Origin: Bog-159 sp049520215 | GTDB lineage: Bacteria > Acidobacteriota > Terriglobia > Bryobacterales > Bryobacteraceae | DNA: 64,000 nt | Reading direction: 5' to 3' | NCBI GenBank assembly: GCA_049520215.1 | Contig: JBEKPZ010000009.1 | Location: 1-64,000 of the forward strand | Shown: one piece after another, positions 54,375 to 64,000 of the stretch | Layout of the letters: each line of letters opens with the position of its first letter | Position numbering within the stretch: position 1 is the first letter of the stretch | Position numbers and translations under genes: made by a program | The notes under the pieces: generated by a model | What the model was told of the DNA's origin: nothing | Database searches by the model: none | What the model saw: only the letters and a program-made list of their open reading frames with translations

Positions 54375-57008
54375 TTACACGCGATGCAGCTTGTTCACCG
54401 CGTCCACTTGCGTGGCGCGCCAGACGGGGATGGCCGCCGCGATCATGGCTACGGCGATGACCGCGAGGGCTGCGGCTGCCAGCGTCGTTAGGCTGTTTGA
54501 GACGCCGAAAACGACACTCCCCAGCCCGCGCGACACGGCCCAGCCGGCCAGCATGCCGATTCCCGCGCCGATCAGGGACAGGCGCAGAGCCTGCCAGCCC
54601 GCCCAGCGCATAATGGAAGGCCGCGGCGCTCCCAGCGCCATGCGGATGGCGATCTCGCCTTCCCTTACACGCACCCAATAGTTCAGCAGACCGTAGATGC
54701 CGACGGCGGCGAGAGCCATCGCCAGCCCCGCGAACAGCGCCAGCAGCAGAGTGCTGAAGCGCCGCTCGGCCAGTGACGCCGCCACGGTCTCGGTGAACGG
54801 CCGCAAGCTTTCGACTGGCAGGTTGCGATCCATGGCGGCCACGCGCCGGCGCACAGCGGGCGCCAGCGACGAGGCAACTCCGCCGGTGCGGATCATCACC
54901 ACCATGGCCCGATCCGGCGACTGCGAGAAGGGCAGGTAGACCTCCGGGTAGGGCTCGGTGCCCAGACCCATCTGGCTCACATTGCCGGCCACGCCTACGA
55001 TCTCATAGATCGGCCCGTCGCGATATGGGCCTCCCCACTTGATGCGATGCCCTAGAGCCGATTCCCTCGGCCACCACTTGCGCGCAAACGTTTCGTTGAC
55101 GATGGCAACGAGCGGCGTGCCGGGACGGACTGTGTCCGCCAACACGCGGCCTTCCCTGAGCGGAATGCGCATTGCGCCGAAGTAGCCGCGGTCCGCGGTG
55201 TTGAACAGCGCGATGGGCACTTCGGACGGTTGCGGCGCCGGCCGGTCCAGGATCGAGTAGAACCAGTCGCCGCAATCGCCCACCGATGGTGGGCAGCGCA
55301 CAGCGCCCACCGACATAACCCCGGGTAGACCCTGCAAGTCCCGTTCCAGTTGGCTGTAAAAGCCGCCGATCGCCTGCGGGCTCTTGTACGAAGCGGACGG
55401 CAGCACCAGTTCCAGCGCCAGCACATGCTCGGGGACAAAGCCGGGATCGGCGGTTTGGGCCGCGATCAGGTTGCGCAGCAGCAATCCGGCGGCGAAGGCA
55501 AGCACCAGCGTGATAGCGATCTGCGCCACCACCAGCGCGCTGCGCGATCGCTGTCCGCGCCGGCCGGCCGACGAGCGGGCACTGTCTTTCAGGGCGGAGA
55601 CCAGGTCCGTCCTCCCGGCGGTGAGCACCGGCGCGATACCGGTGAACAGTCCGGTCAGTATGGTGATAGCGGCCGCAAACAGGAGCACGCGCCAATCGAG
55701 TGTGGTTTCCGCCAGGCGGGGAATATCGCGCGGCCCGGCGGCAATGAGCGCGCCCGATCCCCATTGCGCCAGCAGTATACCGGCCATGCCGCCCAGGGCC
55801 GCCAGCAGCAGATTCTCCGTGAGCAGTTGCCGGACCAGGCGCTTCCGGCCGGCGCCGATGGCCGCGCGGATGGCGATCTCGCGCGCGCGGGCGGTGGAGC
55901 GCGCCAGCACCAGGCTGGCGACGTTGGCGCACGCAAGGATCAGCACCAGGCCCGCGGCTGCCAGCAGGATCAGCAGCGTGGGACGGATGTCGCCAGTCAT
56001 GGATTCGGTCAGGAAAACGCCCGAAGCGCGGTGCTGGGCCTCTGGTCCGGGGTCCGACTGCGCCAGGCGCCGCATGATGAGATCCAGGTCCGCTACGGCG
56101 GAAGCCAGCGGCACTCCCGGTTTCAAACGAGCTACCAGCCGCATGGACCCATGCCGGCCGCGATCGACGATTTCGCCTTCGTACTGGTGCAGCGGCAAGT
56201 AGAAATCGATGGATTGTGGGAAGAAGTGCAATCCGGGCGGCAGCACGCCGATAACTTCGTAAGGCTTGCCGTCGAGAGCCAGCGTCGCGCCCACCACGCC
56301 GGGGTCGGCTCCCAGTTTGCCGATCCAGAAGCGATAGTCGAGCACGGCCGTGGGGACTGCGCCCGGCTGGTCGTCGGAGGCGTTGAATAAGTGGCCCAGC
56401 ATCGGGTGTGCGCCGAGAAGGCCGAAAAAGCCGTGGGTGACCAGGCCCGCGCGCGTGAACAATGGCTCACCGCGTCCGGTCAGGGTGAGATGCGCCGTCT
56501 GGAAGCCGGCCATGTCTTCAAAGCTGTGATTCTCGTTGCGCCAATGCTGGTAGTTCACCCAGGTGACGCTGATGCCTTCGGCCTTGGGGTCCGATTCGCC
56601 AAGCCAGACCAGGCGTTCGGCGGCAGGGTAGGGCAGCGGTCGCAGCAGGACCGCATTGACCACGCTGAAGATGGCGGTGTTCGCGCCGATGCCCAGCGCC
56701 AGAGTCACAACCACGACCAACGAAAAACCGGGGGACCGCCGGATGCCCCGCAACCCGTAGCGCAGGTCTTGCGCGATGCTTTCCAGCGAGGGAAAGCTCC
56801 AGGCATCGACGGCGCCTTCCTGGATCTGCGTGAGATTGCCAACGTGGCGGCGCGCCGCCGCGCGGGCCTCATCGGGGGGCATGCCGCGCGCGATGTTCTC
56901 CTGGATTTCGAATTCCAGATGGGCATGGATCTCGGCGTCCAGGTCGCCCGCCAGGCCGCGGCGGCCAGCGAGGGTCCGGCAGAGTTTGGACCAGTATTCC
57001 CGCAACAT
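54375..57008 (-). CDS. Acidobacterial orphan ABC-type permease (MacB/FtsX-like)
   Basis: 877 residues from ATG 57008. The first ~75 residues are a soluble permease-prefix region (DLDAEIHAHLEFEIQENIAR, ARRHVGNLTQIQEG). Two MacB-PCD/FtsX units follow: four hydrophobic segments each side of large periplasmic loops (SPGFSLVVVVTLALGIGANT, PTLLILLAAAGLVLILACAN, VLLFAAAITILTGLFTGIAP, LSTLLLALFAGLAMALAAVG). No ATPase is present. This is the TIGR03434-like 'duplicated orphan permease' of Acidobacteria, usually placed beside a PadR gene. It lies two bases after the padR stop. Substrate unknown; it may need an ATPase encoded elsewhere. Confidence 0.92.
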   Translation of the reverse strand: MLREYWSKLCRTLAGRRGLAGDLDAEIHAHLEFEIQENIARGMPPDEARAAARRHVGNLTQIQEGAVDAWSFPSLESIAQDLRYGLRGIRRSPGFSLVVVVTLALGIGANTAIFSVVNAVLLRPLPYPAAERLVWLGESDPKAEGISVTWVNYQHWRNENHSFEDMAGFQTAHLTLTGRGEPLFTRAGLVTHGFFGLLGAHPMLGHLFNASDDQPGAVPTAVLDYRFWIGKLGADPGVVGATLALDGKPYEVIGVLPPGLHFFPQSIDFYLPLHQYEGEIVDRGRHGSMRLVARLKPGVPLASAVADLDLIMRRLAQSDPGPEAQHRASGVFLTESMTGDIRPTLLILLAAAGLVLILACANVASLVLARSTARAREIAIRAAIGAGRKRLVRQLLTENLLLAALGGMAGILLAQWGSGALIAAGPRDIPRLAETTLDWRVLLFAAAITILTGLFTGIAPVLTAGRTDLVSALKDSARSSAGRRGQRSRSALVVAQIAITLVLAFAAGLLLRNLIAAQTADPGFVPEHVLALELVLPSASYKSPQAIGGFYSQLERDLQGLPGVMSVGAVRCPPSVGDCGDWFYSILDRPAPQPSEVPIALFNTADRGYFGAMRIPLREGRVLADTVRPGTPLVAIVNETFARKWWPRESALGHRIKWGGPYRDGPIYEIVGVAGNVSQMGLGTEPYPEVYLPFSQSPDRAMVVMIRTGGVASSLAPAVRRRVAAMDRNLPVESLRPFTETVAASLAERRFSTLLLALFAGLAMALAAVGIYGLLNYWVRVREGEIAIRMALGAPRPSIMRWAGWQALRLSLIGAGIGMLAGWAVSRGLGSVVFGVSNSLTTLAAAALAVIAVAMIAAAIPVWRATQVDAVNKLHRV

Positions 57009-57010
57009 GT

Positions 57011-57361
57011 TCAGCCCTCGGGAGCCAGGATGCGCCCCATGGCTTCGACGAAGCGCTGCCAGCGGGACGTCGCGGCGACCAGTTGTTTGCGGCCGGCAGG
57101 GGTGAGCCGGTAGTATTTGGCGCGGCGGCCATGGGGCGAGGTTTTCCATTGCGCCGCGATCCAGGTCCGCTGCAATAGGCGCTGCAGGGCGGGATAGAGC
57201 GAGCCGTTATCCACCACAAACTCGTCGCCGGATTGCTGTTCGAGGAACTGGGTGATGCCGTAGGCGTGGTTGGGGCCAAGCTGCAGGCTGCGCAGGATCA
57301 GGACTTCCAGGGTCCCCTGCAGAAATTCGAGCCGCTCCCGTGGATCGTCTACCGTAGACAT
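57011..57361 (-). CDS. PadR family transcriptional regulator
   Basis: 116 residues from ATG 57361. Winged-helix PadR signatures: FLQGTLEVLILRSLQLGPNH, AYGITQFLEQ, VDNGSLYPALQRL, and SPHGRRAKYYRLTPAGRKQL in the wing. It probably represses its own operon with the permease until a ligand or substrate of the permease binds. The pairing of PadR and orphan permease is characteristic of Acidobacteria. Confidence 0.93.
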   Translation of the reverse strand: MSTVDDPRERLEFLQGTLEVLILRSLQLGPNHAYGITQFLEQQSGDEFVVDNGSLYPALQRLLQRTWIAAQWKTSPHGRRAKYYRLTPAGRKQLVAATSRWQRFVEAMGRILAPEG

Positions 57362-57411
57362 ACTACCTATATACGCGGGAGACGGACCGTTGTCAAGGAG
57401 AGGTGGGGCAG

Positions 57412-57448
57412 ACGGGGTGGGGCAGACGGTCATCTGCCTGCCCCACCA
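57412..57448. repeat. Direct and inverted GTGGGGCAGAC repeats
   Basis: GGTGGGGCAGACGG occurs twice in tandem, then CTGCCCCACC closes a ten-base-pair stem with the second copy. It lies between the TIGR03437 gene and padR, both read on the minus strand. It can fold as a hairpin but has no T-run. Confidence 0.75.
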
Positions 57449-57462
57449 AGACCGCTGTGATT

Positions 57463-59154
57463 CTACTGGTAGGCCACAAAAAGAATGTCTTCGACGCCCG
57501 CCTCCACCAGCCCTACGTCCAGTTTTGGTGCGGTGAAACTCACTGGGGCCGCAAAATTGGACAACAACAGGATGGATGTGGAAATAGTGACTCCATCCTC
57601 CATGATCGTGGTGCTCGGAGGCAGCGATAACAACACGGCGGGAGGCACCGTGAAGGTACCCGCCTCGGTTGCCGCCCGGCAACTGAAGAAGCCCGCCAGA
57701 TAGTTGGTGGCGCTGCCGTTGACGGCCTCCAACGAGATTCCCGTGATATCGACGTGCGTGCCGGCTGCCCCGCCGGTCCAACTCACGGTGAGCCCATTGG
57801 ACCTCGTCACCGTCGAAATACTGGTGGTGGCGCTCGACCACGTCACCGGGGCCGCGACCTGGATTTGGGGCGTGGTGAAAGCGCCGATGTCCGGGCCGCC
57901 GCTGCTGCCGTTATTGAAGGTGAAAGTGCCGCCGGAAGACGGAATGAACGCTGCGGTACCGGCCGGAGTCGTATAGGTGTCGATGCCGCTTAGCGTCTCG
58001 AGAGGCATGGCAAGCGTGCCGTCCGGACCGACGATATTGACGTCCGGGCCGGCGTTCAGAGAGGTAAACTGGAAGGCCAAAGGCAAGCTTGTCGAACTGG
58101 TGCTGGTGGTGTTGAAGAAATCCACGAAGCAACTGCCGATCGAGCTATACCCTCCTAAGACCGCGGCGAAGGCTCCTGCGCCGATTTGGGCGGATGTGAT
58201 TTTCTCAAAGCTGGCGACGCCGACGTCGGTCGTGCCTCCGCCGGCAGTCACGCCCTCGACCGTTATGCCCGGCGTGGTCACCTGGTTCACCGAAATGAGG
58301 CCCATGTTGAGACTGCCCGTTTGGGTGAGTTGATCCAGAACGGATGCCGTAAGCGGACTATCGGCGTCGGTGCAGGTGCGCCCGCTGGCCGCCACCGGGA
58401 GTGTCGCGAAGTTGCTCACGATATTGCCGGTCTGTACCACCACCGAGACATAGCAGCCGGTAAGCCCCGAGGGAACCTTTACGTTAATCTGGTCCAGCCC
58501 GGTAAACCCTGACCGTCCCGCATATAGCGGCGTGACCGCAATGCCGCCGATATAGACCGTAACCGTTCCGCTCACCGCGACCCCGGTGGCATCGTTGGCG
58601 ACCGGGCCCAGCCCGCTTCCCCATAGCAGCAGAATGTCGCCCGGGTTGGCAGCCGCCGAAAAGCCGAATAAGGTGTACTGATTGTTGGGGTCGATATTGG
58701 CGTCGTAGCCTTGCGCCGGCCCGGAGCCGTTGTTCGACGTCAACAGGCCAAAGGCGCTGGCCACCACCTGGATTGGAAAAGCCGTGCTGGTGCCCGCGCT
58801 GGTGGTCACCGTGATGGTGCCCGTGCCCACCGGCGTCGCCGATGGAAGCACCGCGGCAATCTGAGTGGGGTAGAGGTAATAGAACAACGGGTTGGTGGTC
58901 GTGCCGTTCACCGTCACGGCGATGGTCACCCCATTCAGCTTGGTCTGCAAGGGTGGGGCTTGCAGCCCTATTTGCGTTGCCGAAAAATTTGTACCATAAA
59001 TGACAAAGATCGAACCTTGCGCGATGCCGTAATTCGGCAGCCCTGGCAAGGTGTAACTGTAGTTGTTCAGCAGACCGCCGACGGTGGGCGTCTGCCCCAG
59101 GGCATTACCTGCGAAAATGCCCGCTAGCGCGAGCGTGAAAGCGGCGAATTTCAT
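57463..59154 (-). CDS. Secreted TIGR03437-domain protein
   Basis: 563 residues with a signal peptide (FAAFTLALAGIFAGNALGQ). The N-terminal ~240 residues follow the TIGR03437 pattern: GIAQGSIFVIYGTNFSATQI, PLFYYLYPTQIAAVLPSATP, DILLLWGSGLGPV, TPLYAGRSGFTGLDQINVKV. The C-terminal ~300 residues are beta-rich and unassigned. Function unknown; the family is expanded in Solibacter-type genomes and probably extracellular. Between it and padR is a hairpin repeat; the two genes are probably separate units. Confidence 0.82.
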   Translation of the reverse strand: MKFAAFTLALAGIFAGNALGQTPTVGGLLNNYSYTLPGLPNYGIAQGSIFVIYGTNFSATQIGLQAPPLQTKLNGVTIAVTVNGTTTNPLFYYLYPTQIAAVLPSATPVGTGTITVTTSAGTSTAFPIQVVASAFGLLTSNNGSGPAQGYDANIDPNNQYTLFGFSAAANPGDILLLWGSGLGPVANDATGVAVSGTVTVYIGGIAVTPLYAGRSGFTGLDQINVKVPSGLTGCYVSVVVQTGNIVSNFATLPVAASGRTCTDADSPLTASVLDQLTQTGSLNMGLISVNQVTTPGITVEGVTAGGGTTDVGVASFEKITSAQIGAGAFAAVLGGYSSIGSCFVDFFNTTSTSSTSLPLAFQFTSLNAGPDVNIVGPDGTLAMPLETLSGIDTYTTPAGTAAFIPSSGGTFTFNNGSSGGPDIGAFTTPQIQVAAPVTWSSATTSISTVTRSNGLTVSWTGGAAGTHVDITGISLEAVNGSATNYLAGFFSCRAATEAGTFTVPPAVLLSLPPSTTIMEDGVTISTSILLLSNFAAPVSFTAPKLDVGLVEAGVEDILFVAYQ

Positions 59155-59475
59155 AATCCCTCCACGACATAGTGTATTTAAACCGCGGATCGTTTCTCAA
59201 ACGGTGTGTCATTCGGTACCCCGTTTTTGACCCCGCGCGGTTATTCTACCCCGGCTTCGCTGGTGGATCAAGCAAAACCGGTACTGAGACCTGAAACACC
59301 TTGGCATTTGCCGGTATTTTCAACACATTCGTGGGCTGCTGGAGATTTGCTGTGGGGCAGGCCATCGTTCTTCGTGGCCTGCCGAGTTCGAGCACGGTGC
59401 GCAGACGACAACAACGATCGTCTGCGCCACGCCGGGCACCGGAACTGTACTATTCGCAGACACTACACTAGGGTG
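59155..59475. other. Spacer with repeat elements
   Basis: About 320 bases without a gene. 59352-59406 carries a GTGGGGCAGG arm that continues as GGCCATCG...GAGCACGGTGCGCAGAC, the extended tail also found at 26162-26209. The rest should include the promoter for the TIGR03437 gene; nothing else can be supported. Confidence 0.7.
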
Positions 59476-60867
<1,392 letters not shown>

Positions 60868-60872
60868 AGGCA

Positions 60873-61235
60873 CTAGAGAAGCTTCCGGATTTCCTGCCGG
60901 AGCGCGGCGATGTCCACTGGTTTGGTGATGTAGCCGTCGAAGCCGGCATCCAGCGCGCGGTCGCGGTCACCCTGCATGGCGAAAGCCGTCAACGCCACCA
61001 CATGCAGGCCGGAAAGCCGCGGATCGGCGCGCAATTCGCGCAGCACGCCATAGCCATCCAGGCGGGGCATCTGGATATCCACCAGCACCAGGTCGAGGGC
61101 GTTGGCGCGCGCCGCGCTCACGGCGTCGTGGCCATCGGCGGCTTCGACCACGTCATAGCCGCTCATTTCCAGCACCTCCCGGATCAACTCGCGGCTGGCG
61201 GTGTTATCGTCCGCCACTAAGATCCTGTGGCTCAT
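60873..61235 (-). CDS. Single-domain response regulator
   Basis: 120 residues from ATG 61235, whose ATG overlaps the kinase stop (ATGA); an in-frame start 60 bases earlier is rejected because it lies in the kinase gene. It is a bare CheY/Spo0F-like receiver: HRILVADDNTASREL (acidic pocket), phosphoacceptor Asp in DLVLVDIQMPRLDGYG, Thr in VVALTAFAM, Lys in GYITKPVD. With no output domain it probably passes phosphate or acts by contact between the hybrid kinase and the sigma-54 activator. Confidence 0.94.
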   Translation of the reverse strand: MSHRILVADDNTASRELIREVLEMSGYDVVEAADGHDAVSAARANALDLVLVDIQMPRLDGYGVLRELRADPRLSGLHVVALTAFAMQGDRDRALDAGFDGYITKPVDIAALRQEIRKLL

Positions 61236-63937
61236 GCGCGGCCCGCCTGTGCGCCCACTGCGCGGCGCAGGTCGGCCAGCAACTGCTTCTTCCATTCGCG
61301 GCCCTTTTGAAAAAGGCCGATGGTCTCGTGGCGTAGCATGTCGATTTCACTATCGGTCAGGTCCTTAGCCGTCAGAACCAGCACCGGGATATTGCGCAAG
61401 CCGGGGTCTTCTTTCATGCGTAGCAGCAGCTCGAAGCCATCCATCTCGGGCATGATCAGGTCCAGCAGGATGGCGCTCACGGAGATCCTTGCCACGGCCT
61501 CCAACGCTTCCTTGCCGCTGGCCGCCAGCACCGGGATGTAGCCGTCGGACTCCAGCATTTCCTTGAGCAACTCCCGCGTGCCGGCTTCGTCGTCCACCAC
61601 CAGGATCTTAGCCGGACCGTTGGATCCCGGGCCGACGAACCGGCGAACGGTTTCGAGCAAGACTTCTTTATCGACTGGTTTCACCAGGTATTCGGCGGCG
61701 CCCAGCGCCAGACCGATCTTCGGTTCATCGACCACAGTGACCACAATCACGGGAATCCCGGCGGTGACCGCCGTCTTCTTCAGCGCGTAGAGTGTGTCCC
61801 AGCCGCCTTTACCGGGCATGAGCATGTTCAACGTGATGGCGTCCGGCACATGCTCGGCGGCCTTGGCCAGGGCGTCGGCCGACGAACCCGCCGCGATCAG
61901 TTCATAGCCCTCGGGTTCCAGCCAACTCGCCAGGAGTTCGCGAGCCGGGGCTTCGTCGTCCACAATCAGAACCAGGGGGCGTTCGCGCGGCGGCCATTTC
62001 TCGCCGGCGCCGGCATCCCCGGGCGCGGATTCTTCCGAGGCGCGGCCCGCGGGCATGGTGAAGCTCAGCCGCGCGCCCTTTCCCGGCTCGCTCTCCACCC
62101 AGATGCGCCCGCCGTGCTCCTCCACCAGGCGTTTGGTGATGGCCAGTCCGAGGCCGGTTCCTTCCTTGATGCCTTTGGTGGTGGCTCCCGCCTGGTGGAA
62201 TGCATCGAAGATGGCTTCCTGCTCCTCGATGGGAATGCCCAGCCCGGTGTCGCTGACGGATACGGTAAGGCGGCCGCGGCGCTCCGCGGCCTCGACCCAG
62301 ATTCTGCCGCCTGCGGGAGTGAACTTGACCGCGTTACCGAGCAGATTCACCAGGATCTGTTTGAACCGGACGCGGTCCGCGAAGACCGTCACATCCGGCC
62401 CGATGCTGCTGTGCACCGCGATATCTTTGGCCGCAGCCGCCGGGCGGATGCTGATGAGGACATCCCCCAGGGCGGGGGCCACGGACACGTTCTCCCGATT
62501 CAGCTCCAGGCGGCCGGCTTCCACTTTCGAGAGGTCCAGGATGTCGTTAATCAGCGCCAGCAGATGGCGCGCACCCTGCTGGATGTGACTGACGAATCTT
62601 TGCTGCTTGGAGGACAGCGGGCCTGCGGTTTGTTCGGCGAGCAAGTCCGAGAAGCCGATGATGGCGTTGAGCGGCGTGCGCAACTCGTGGCTCATGCTGG
62701 CCAGGAATTCGCTCTTCATGCGATTCGCGCGTTCCACTTCGCGGTTGCGCAGTTCCAGCTCTTTGTTGGTGGCGCCTAATTTCGTATTCAATGCGGCCAC
62801 GGCTTCTTCAGCCTGTTTGCGCAGGGTGATGTCGCGGTTGGTCTCCAGAACGGCGACGGGGGTTCCATCGATTCCGCGAACCAGAATGTGCCGGCTTTCG
62901 ACGGTGATGCGTGCGCCATCGTGGCGTGTGTGCCGCAGTTCGCCATCCCAGCGGCCGCCACGGTCGAGCGCCGCTTCCACCTCCTCCAGGGAGATTGGAA
63001 ACCCGGTCTGGAACAAGGTATGCGTAACCTGGCCCAAGGTCTCCGTGGCGGACCACCCGTAAGTCTCCTGGGCCCCGGCGTTCCATTGCAGAATCCGGCC
63101 GCCGGGCTCGCGCACGATAATGGCATCGTGGGACGCCTCGATCAATTGGGCTTGCCGGCGCAAGTCCTCCTCGATGCGCTTGCGGTCGGTCATATCCCGG
63201 ACCACACACATGACCTGCGGGCCATCCTTAGTGTCCAGGGGGCTCAGATTGATGTCTACCGGAAACTCGCTGCCGTCGGAGCGCAGCGCCCACAGATCCA
63301 AGCCGGATCCCATGGGCCGCCTGGCCGGCTTGGCCTGGTAATGCTCGCGGTAATCCGGATGCCGGCCGCGAAAACGGCCGGGCACCAACTCGTCGACAGA
63401 TTTGCCCAGCAAGTCGTCCAACGGGCAGCGGAACATTTCGCCCGCCAGCGAATTTGCCAGGACGATGCGGCCCTCCCGGTCCACCTGGAGGATGGCGTCT
63501 GGAGAGGCCTCGAAGATCTGGCTGAATCGAAGATCCGCCCGGACCACGTCCCGAGCGCCGGGATCGTGCCGCGCGGCCTTCAGCTCCAGGGCCTGCCTGG
63601 CGGAGATCGGCAGCCGGAAAAGTTCACTGACGTGCAGGCAGTCGGCGGCGCCTTCCAGAACGCAGTTCATCAGGAGGCGGGGGTCGGAGTCGCCGGCCAA
63701 AACGATGAGGGGGACCGGTCTGGGAGATCCTCGCAAGGCTTCCAGCGCGGCGCGCCAACTCCAGCCGGGGGCCGTATGCTCGGTGACCACCAGGTCGTAC
63801 TCGGTCTTCTCCAGGAGGGCTGAAAGCTCTTCCGGACTGCCGGCGGTGGAATGGCCCGCGTCAAAGCCCACCCGCGCCAATTCGCGCATGCAATGATCCG
63901 CGATTTCGGGATGGGTTTTAAGAAATAGAACGCGCAA
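61232..63937 (-). CDS. Hybrid sensor histidine kinase (REC-PAS-PAS-HisKA-HATPase-REC-REC)
   Basis: 901 residues with no membrane segment, so it senses inside the cell. Domains in order: N-terminal receiver-like (~1-115), PAS (~135-255), PAS (~258-380), HisKA with MSHELRTPLNAIIGF (~412-478), HATPase with NLLGNAVKFTPAGG, VSVSDTGLGIP and GTGLGLAITKRLVEEHGG (~520-632), receiver (~650-765), receiver (~773-890). The first receiver has DLVVTEHTAPG (Glu where Asp is expected). The second has AITLNMLMPG (Asn in place of Asp). Only the last, AILLDLIMPEMDGFE, has the normal Asp. It is first in the operon with the single receiver and the sigma-54 activator. Confidence 0.94.
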   Translation of the reverse strand: MRVLFLKTHPEIADHCMRELARVGFDAGHSTAGSPEELSALLEKTEYDLVVTEHTAPGWSWRAALEALRGSPRPVPLIVLAGDSDPRLLMNCVLEGAADCLHVSELFRLPISARQALELKAARHDPGARDVVRADLRFSQIFEASPDAILQVDREGRIVLANSLAGEMFRCPLDDLLGKSVDELVPGRFRGRHPDYREHYQAKPARRPMGSGLDLWALRSDGSEFPVDINLSPLDTKDGPQVMCVVRDMTDRKRIEEDLRRQAQLIEASHDAIIVREPGGRILQWNAGAQETYGWSATETLGQVTHTLFQTGFPISLEEVEAALDRGGRWDGELRHTRHDGARITVESRHILVRGIDGTPVAVLETNRDITLRKQAEEAVAALNTKLGATNKELELRNREVERANRMKSEFLASMSHELRTPLNAIIGFSDLLAEQTAGPLSSKQQRFVSHIQQGARHLLALINDILDLSKVEAGRLELNRENVSVAPALGDVLISIRPAAAAKDIAVHSSIGPDVTVFADRVRFKQILVNLLGNAVKFTPAGGRIWVEAAERRGRLTVSVSDTGLGIPIEEQEAIFDAFHQAGATTKGIKEGTGLGLAITKRLVEEHGGRIWVESEPGKGARLSFTMPAGRASEESAPGDAGAGEKWPPRERPLVLIVDDEAPARELLASWLEPEGYELIAAGSSADALAKAAEHVPDAITLNMLMPGKGGWDTLYALKKTAVTAGIPVIVVTVVDEPKIGLALGAAEYLVKPVDKEVLLETVRRFVGPGSNGPAKILVVDDEAGTRELLKEMLESDGYIPVLAASGKEALEAVARISVSAILLDLIMPEMDGFELLLRMKEDPGLRNIPVLVLTAKDLTDSEIDMLRHETIGLFQKGREWKKQLLADLRRAVGAQAGRA

Positions 63938-64000
63938 AGCGGCCCCTCATTTGTTTAATGGTATTACATTCAGCGCACAAGGTTGGTCTTGGCGAGATCG
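63938..64000. other. Upstream region of the signalling operon (window end)
   Basis: 63 bases before the kinase start. On the minus strand an AT-richer stretch (GTAATACCATTAAACAAATG) just precedes the coding sequence and may be part of the promoter; the window ends before this can be judged. Confidence 0.4.

Overview
The window looks like chromosomal DNA of an acidobacterium related to Solibacter/Bryobacterales. It is GC-rich and carries several families typical of that group: very large TonB-dependent receptors with an N-terminal carboxypeptidase-regulatory-like domain, a VWFA-related acidobacterial protein (TIGR03436 type), two proteins with the TIGR03437 'Solibacter' domain, a PadR regulator beside an acidobacterial orphan ABC permease (TIGR03434 type), malectin-type and GH3 carbohydrate proteins, and dispersed 'GTGGGGC' twin-hairpin repeats between genes. 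This assignment rests on gene families and composition, not on a database search.

Bases 1-3063 form a small accessory patch beside a complete tRNA-Glu gene. It holds a RelA/SpoT-fold protein with an overlapping partner (a candidate small-alarmone-synthetase toxin-antitoxin pair), a BrnT/BrnA module whose toxin gene is frameshifted, and remains of a DUF2281-like antitoxin and a nucleotidyltransferase. Bases 3029-5942 are a maltodextrin pair (MFS transporter, malQ). Bases 7528-11634 are ileS-lspA-lgt, and a lower-GC cassette (endonuclease/exonuclease/phosphatase-fold protein plus an unknown protein) sits at the lgt 3' end, followed by a second, relic lgt tail. A PIN/RHH toxin-antitoxin pair follows; a 19-bp tandem duplication has uncoupled its genes.

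Bases 14703-17101 are a tight purC-cvpA-fis-like-gph operon on the minus strand. Then come an ion-channel-like membrane protein, a thioesterase, a secreted protein, and a plus-strand operon of LOR/SDH-family enzyme, queF, a coiled-coil methyltransferase and a CYTH protein that seems to start at AUA. Bases 23188-32052 are for carbohydrate sensing and uptake: a GH3 glycosidase, a winged-helix/transmembrane/double-malectin protein, and a 1229-residue TonB-dependent receptor with a clear promoter and terminator.

Bases 32275-46670 hold a CoA-binding protein, a PiT phosphate transporter, a rhomboid protease, two Gfo/Idh/MocA oxidoreductases, an M14 peptidase, a YihY/BrkB membrane protein overlapping gatC-like and amidase genes, a decayed YhcG-type nuclease, and an ECF sigma/anti-sigma pair. 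Bases 46672-53198 are a minus-strand operon of TonB receptor, VWA protein and secreted protein. Bases 54375-59154 are the permease, PadR and a TIGR03437 protein. Bases 59476-63937 are a signalling operon: hybrid histidine kinase, single-domain response regulator and sigma-54 activator. The most interesting items are the RelA/SpoT pair by the tRNA, the lgt-tail cassette, the repeat families that enter coding sequence, and the double-malectin sensor.
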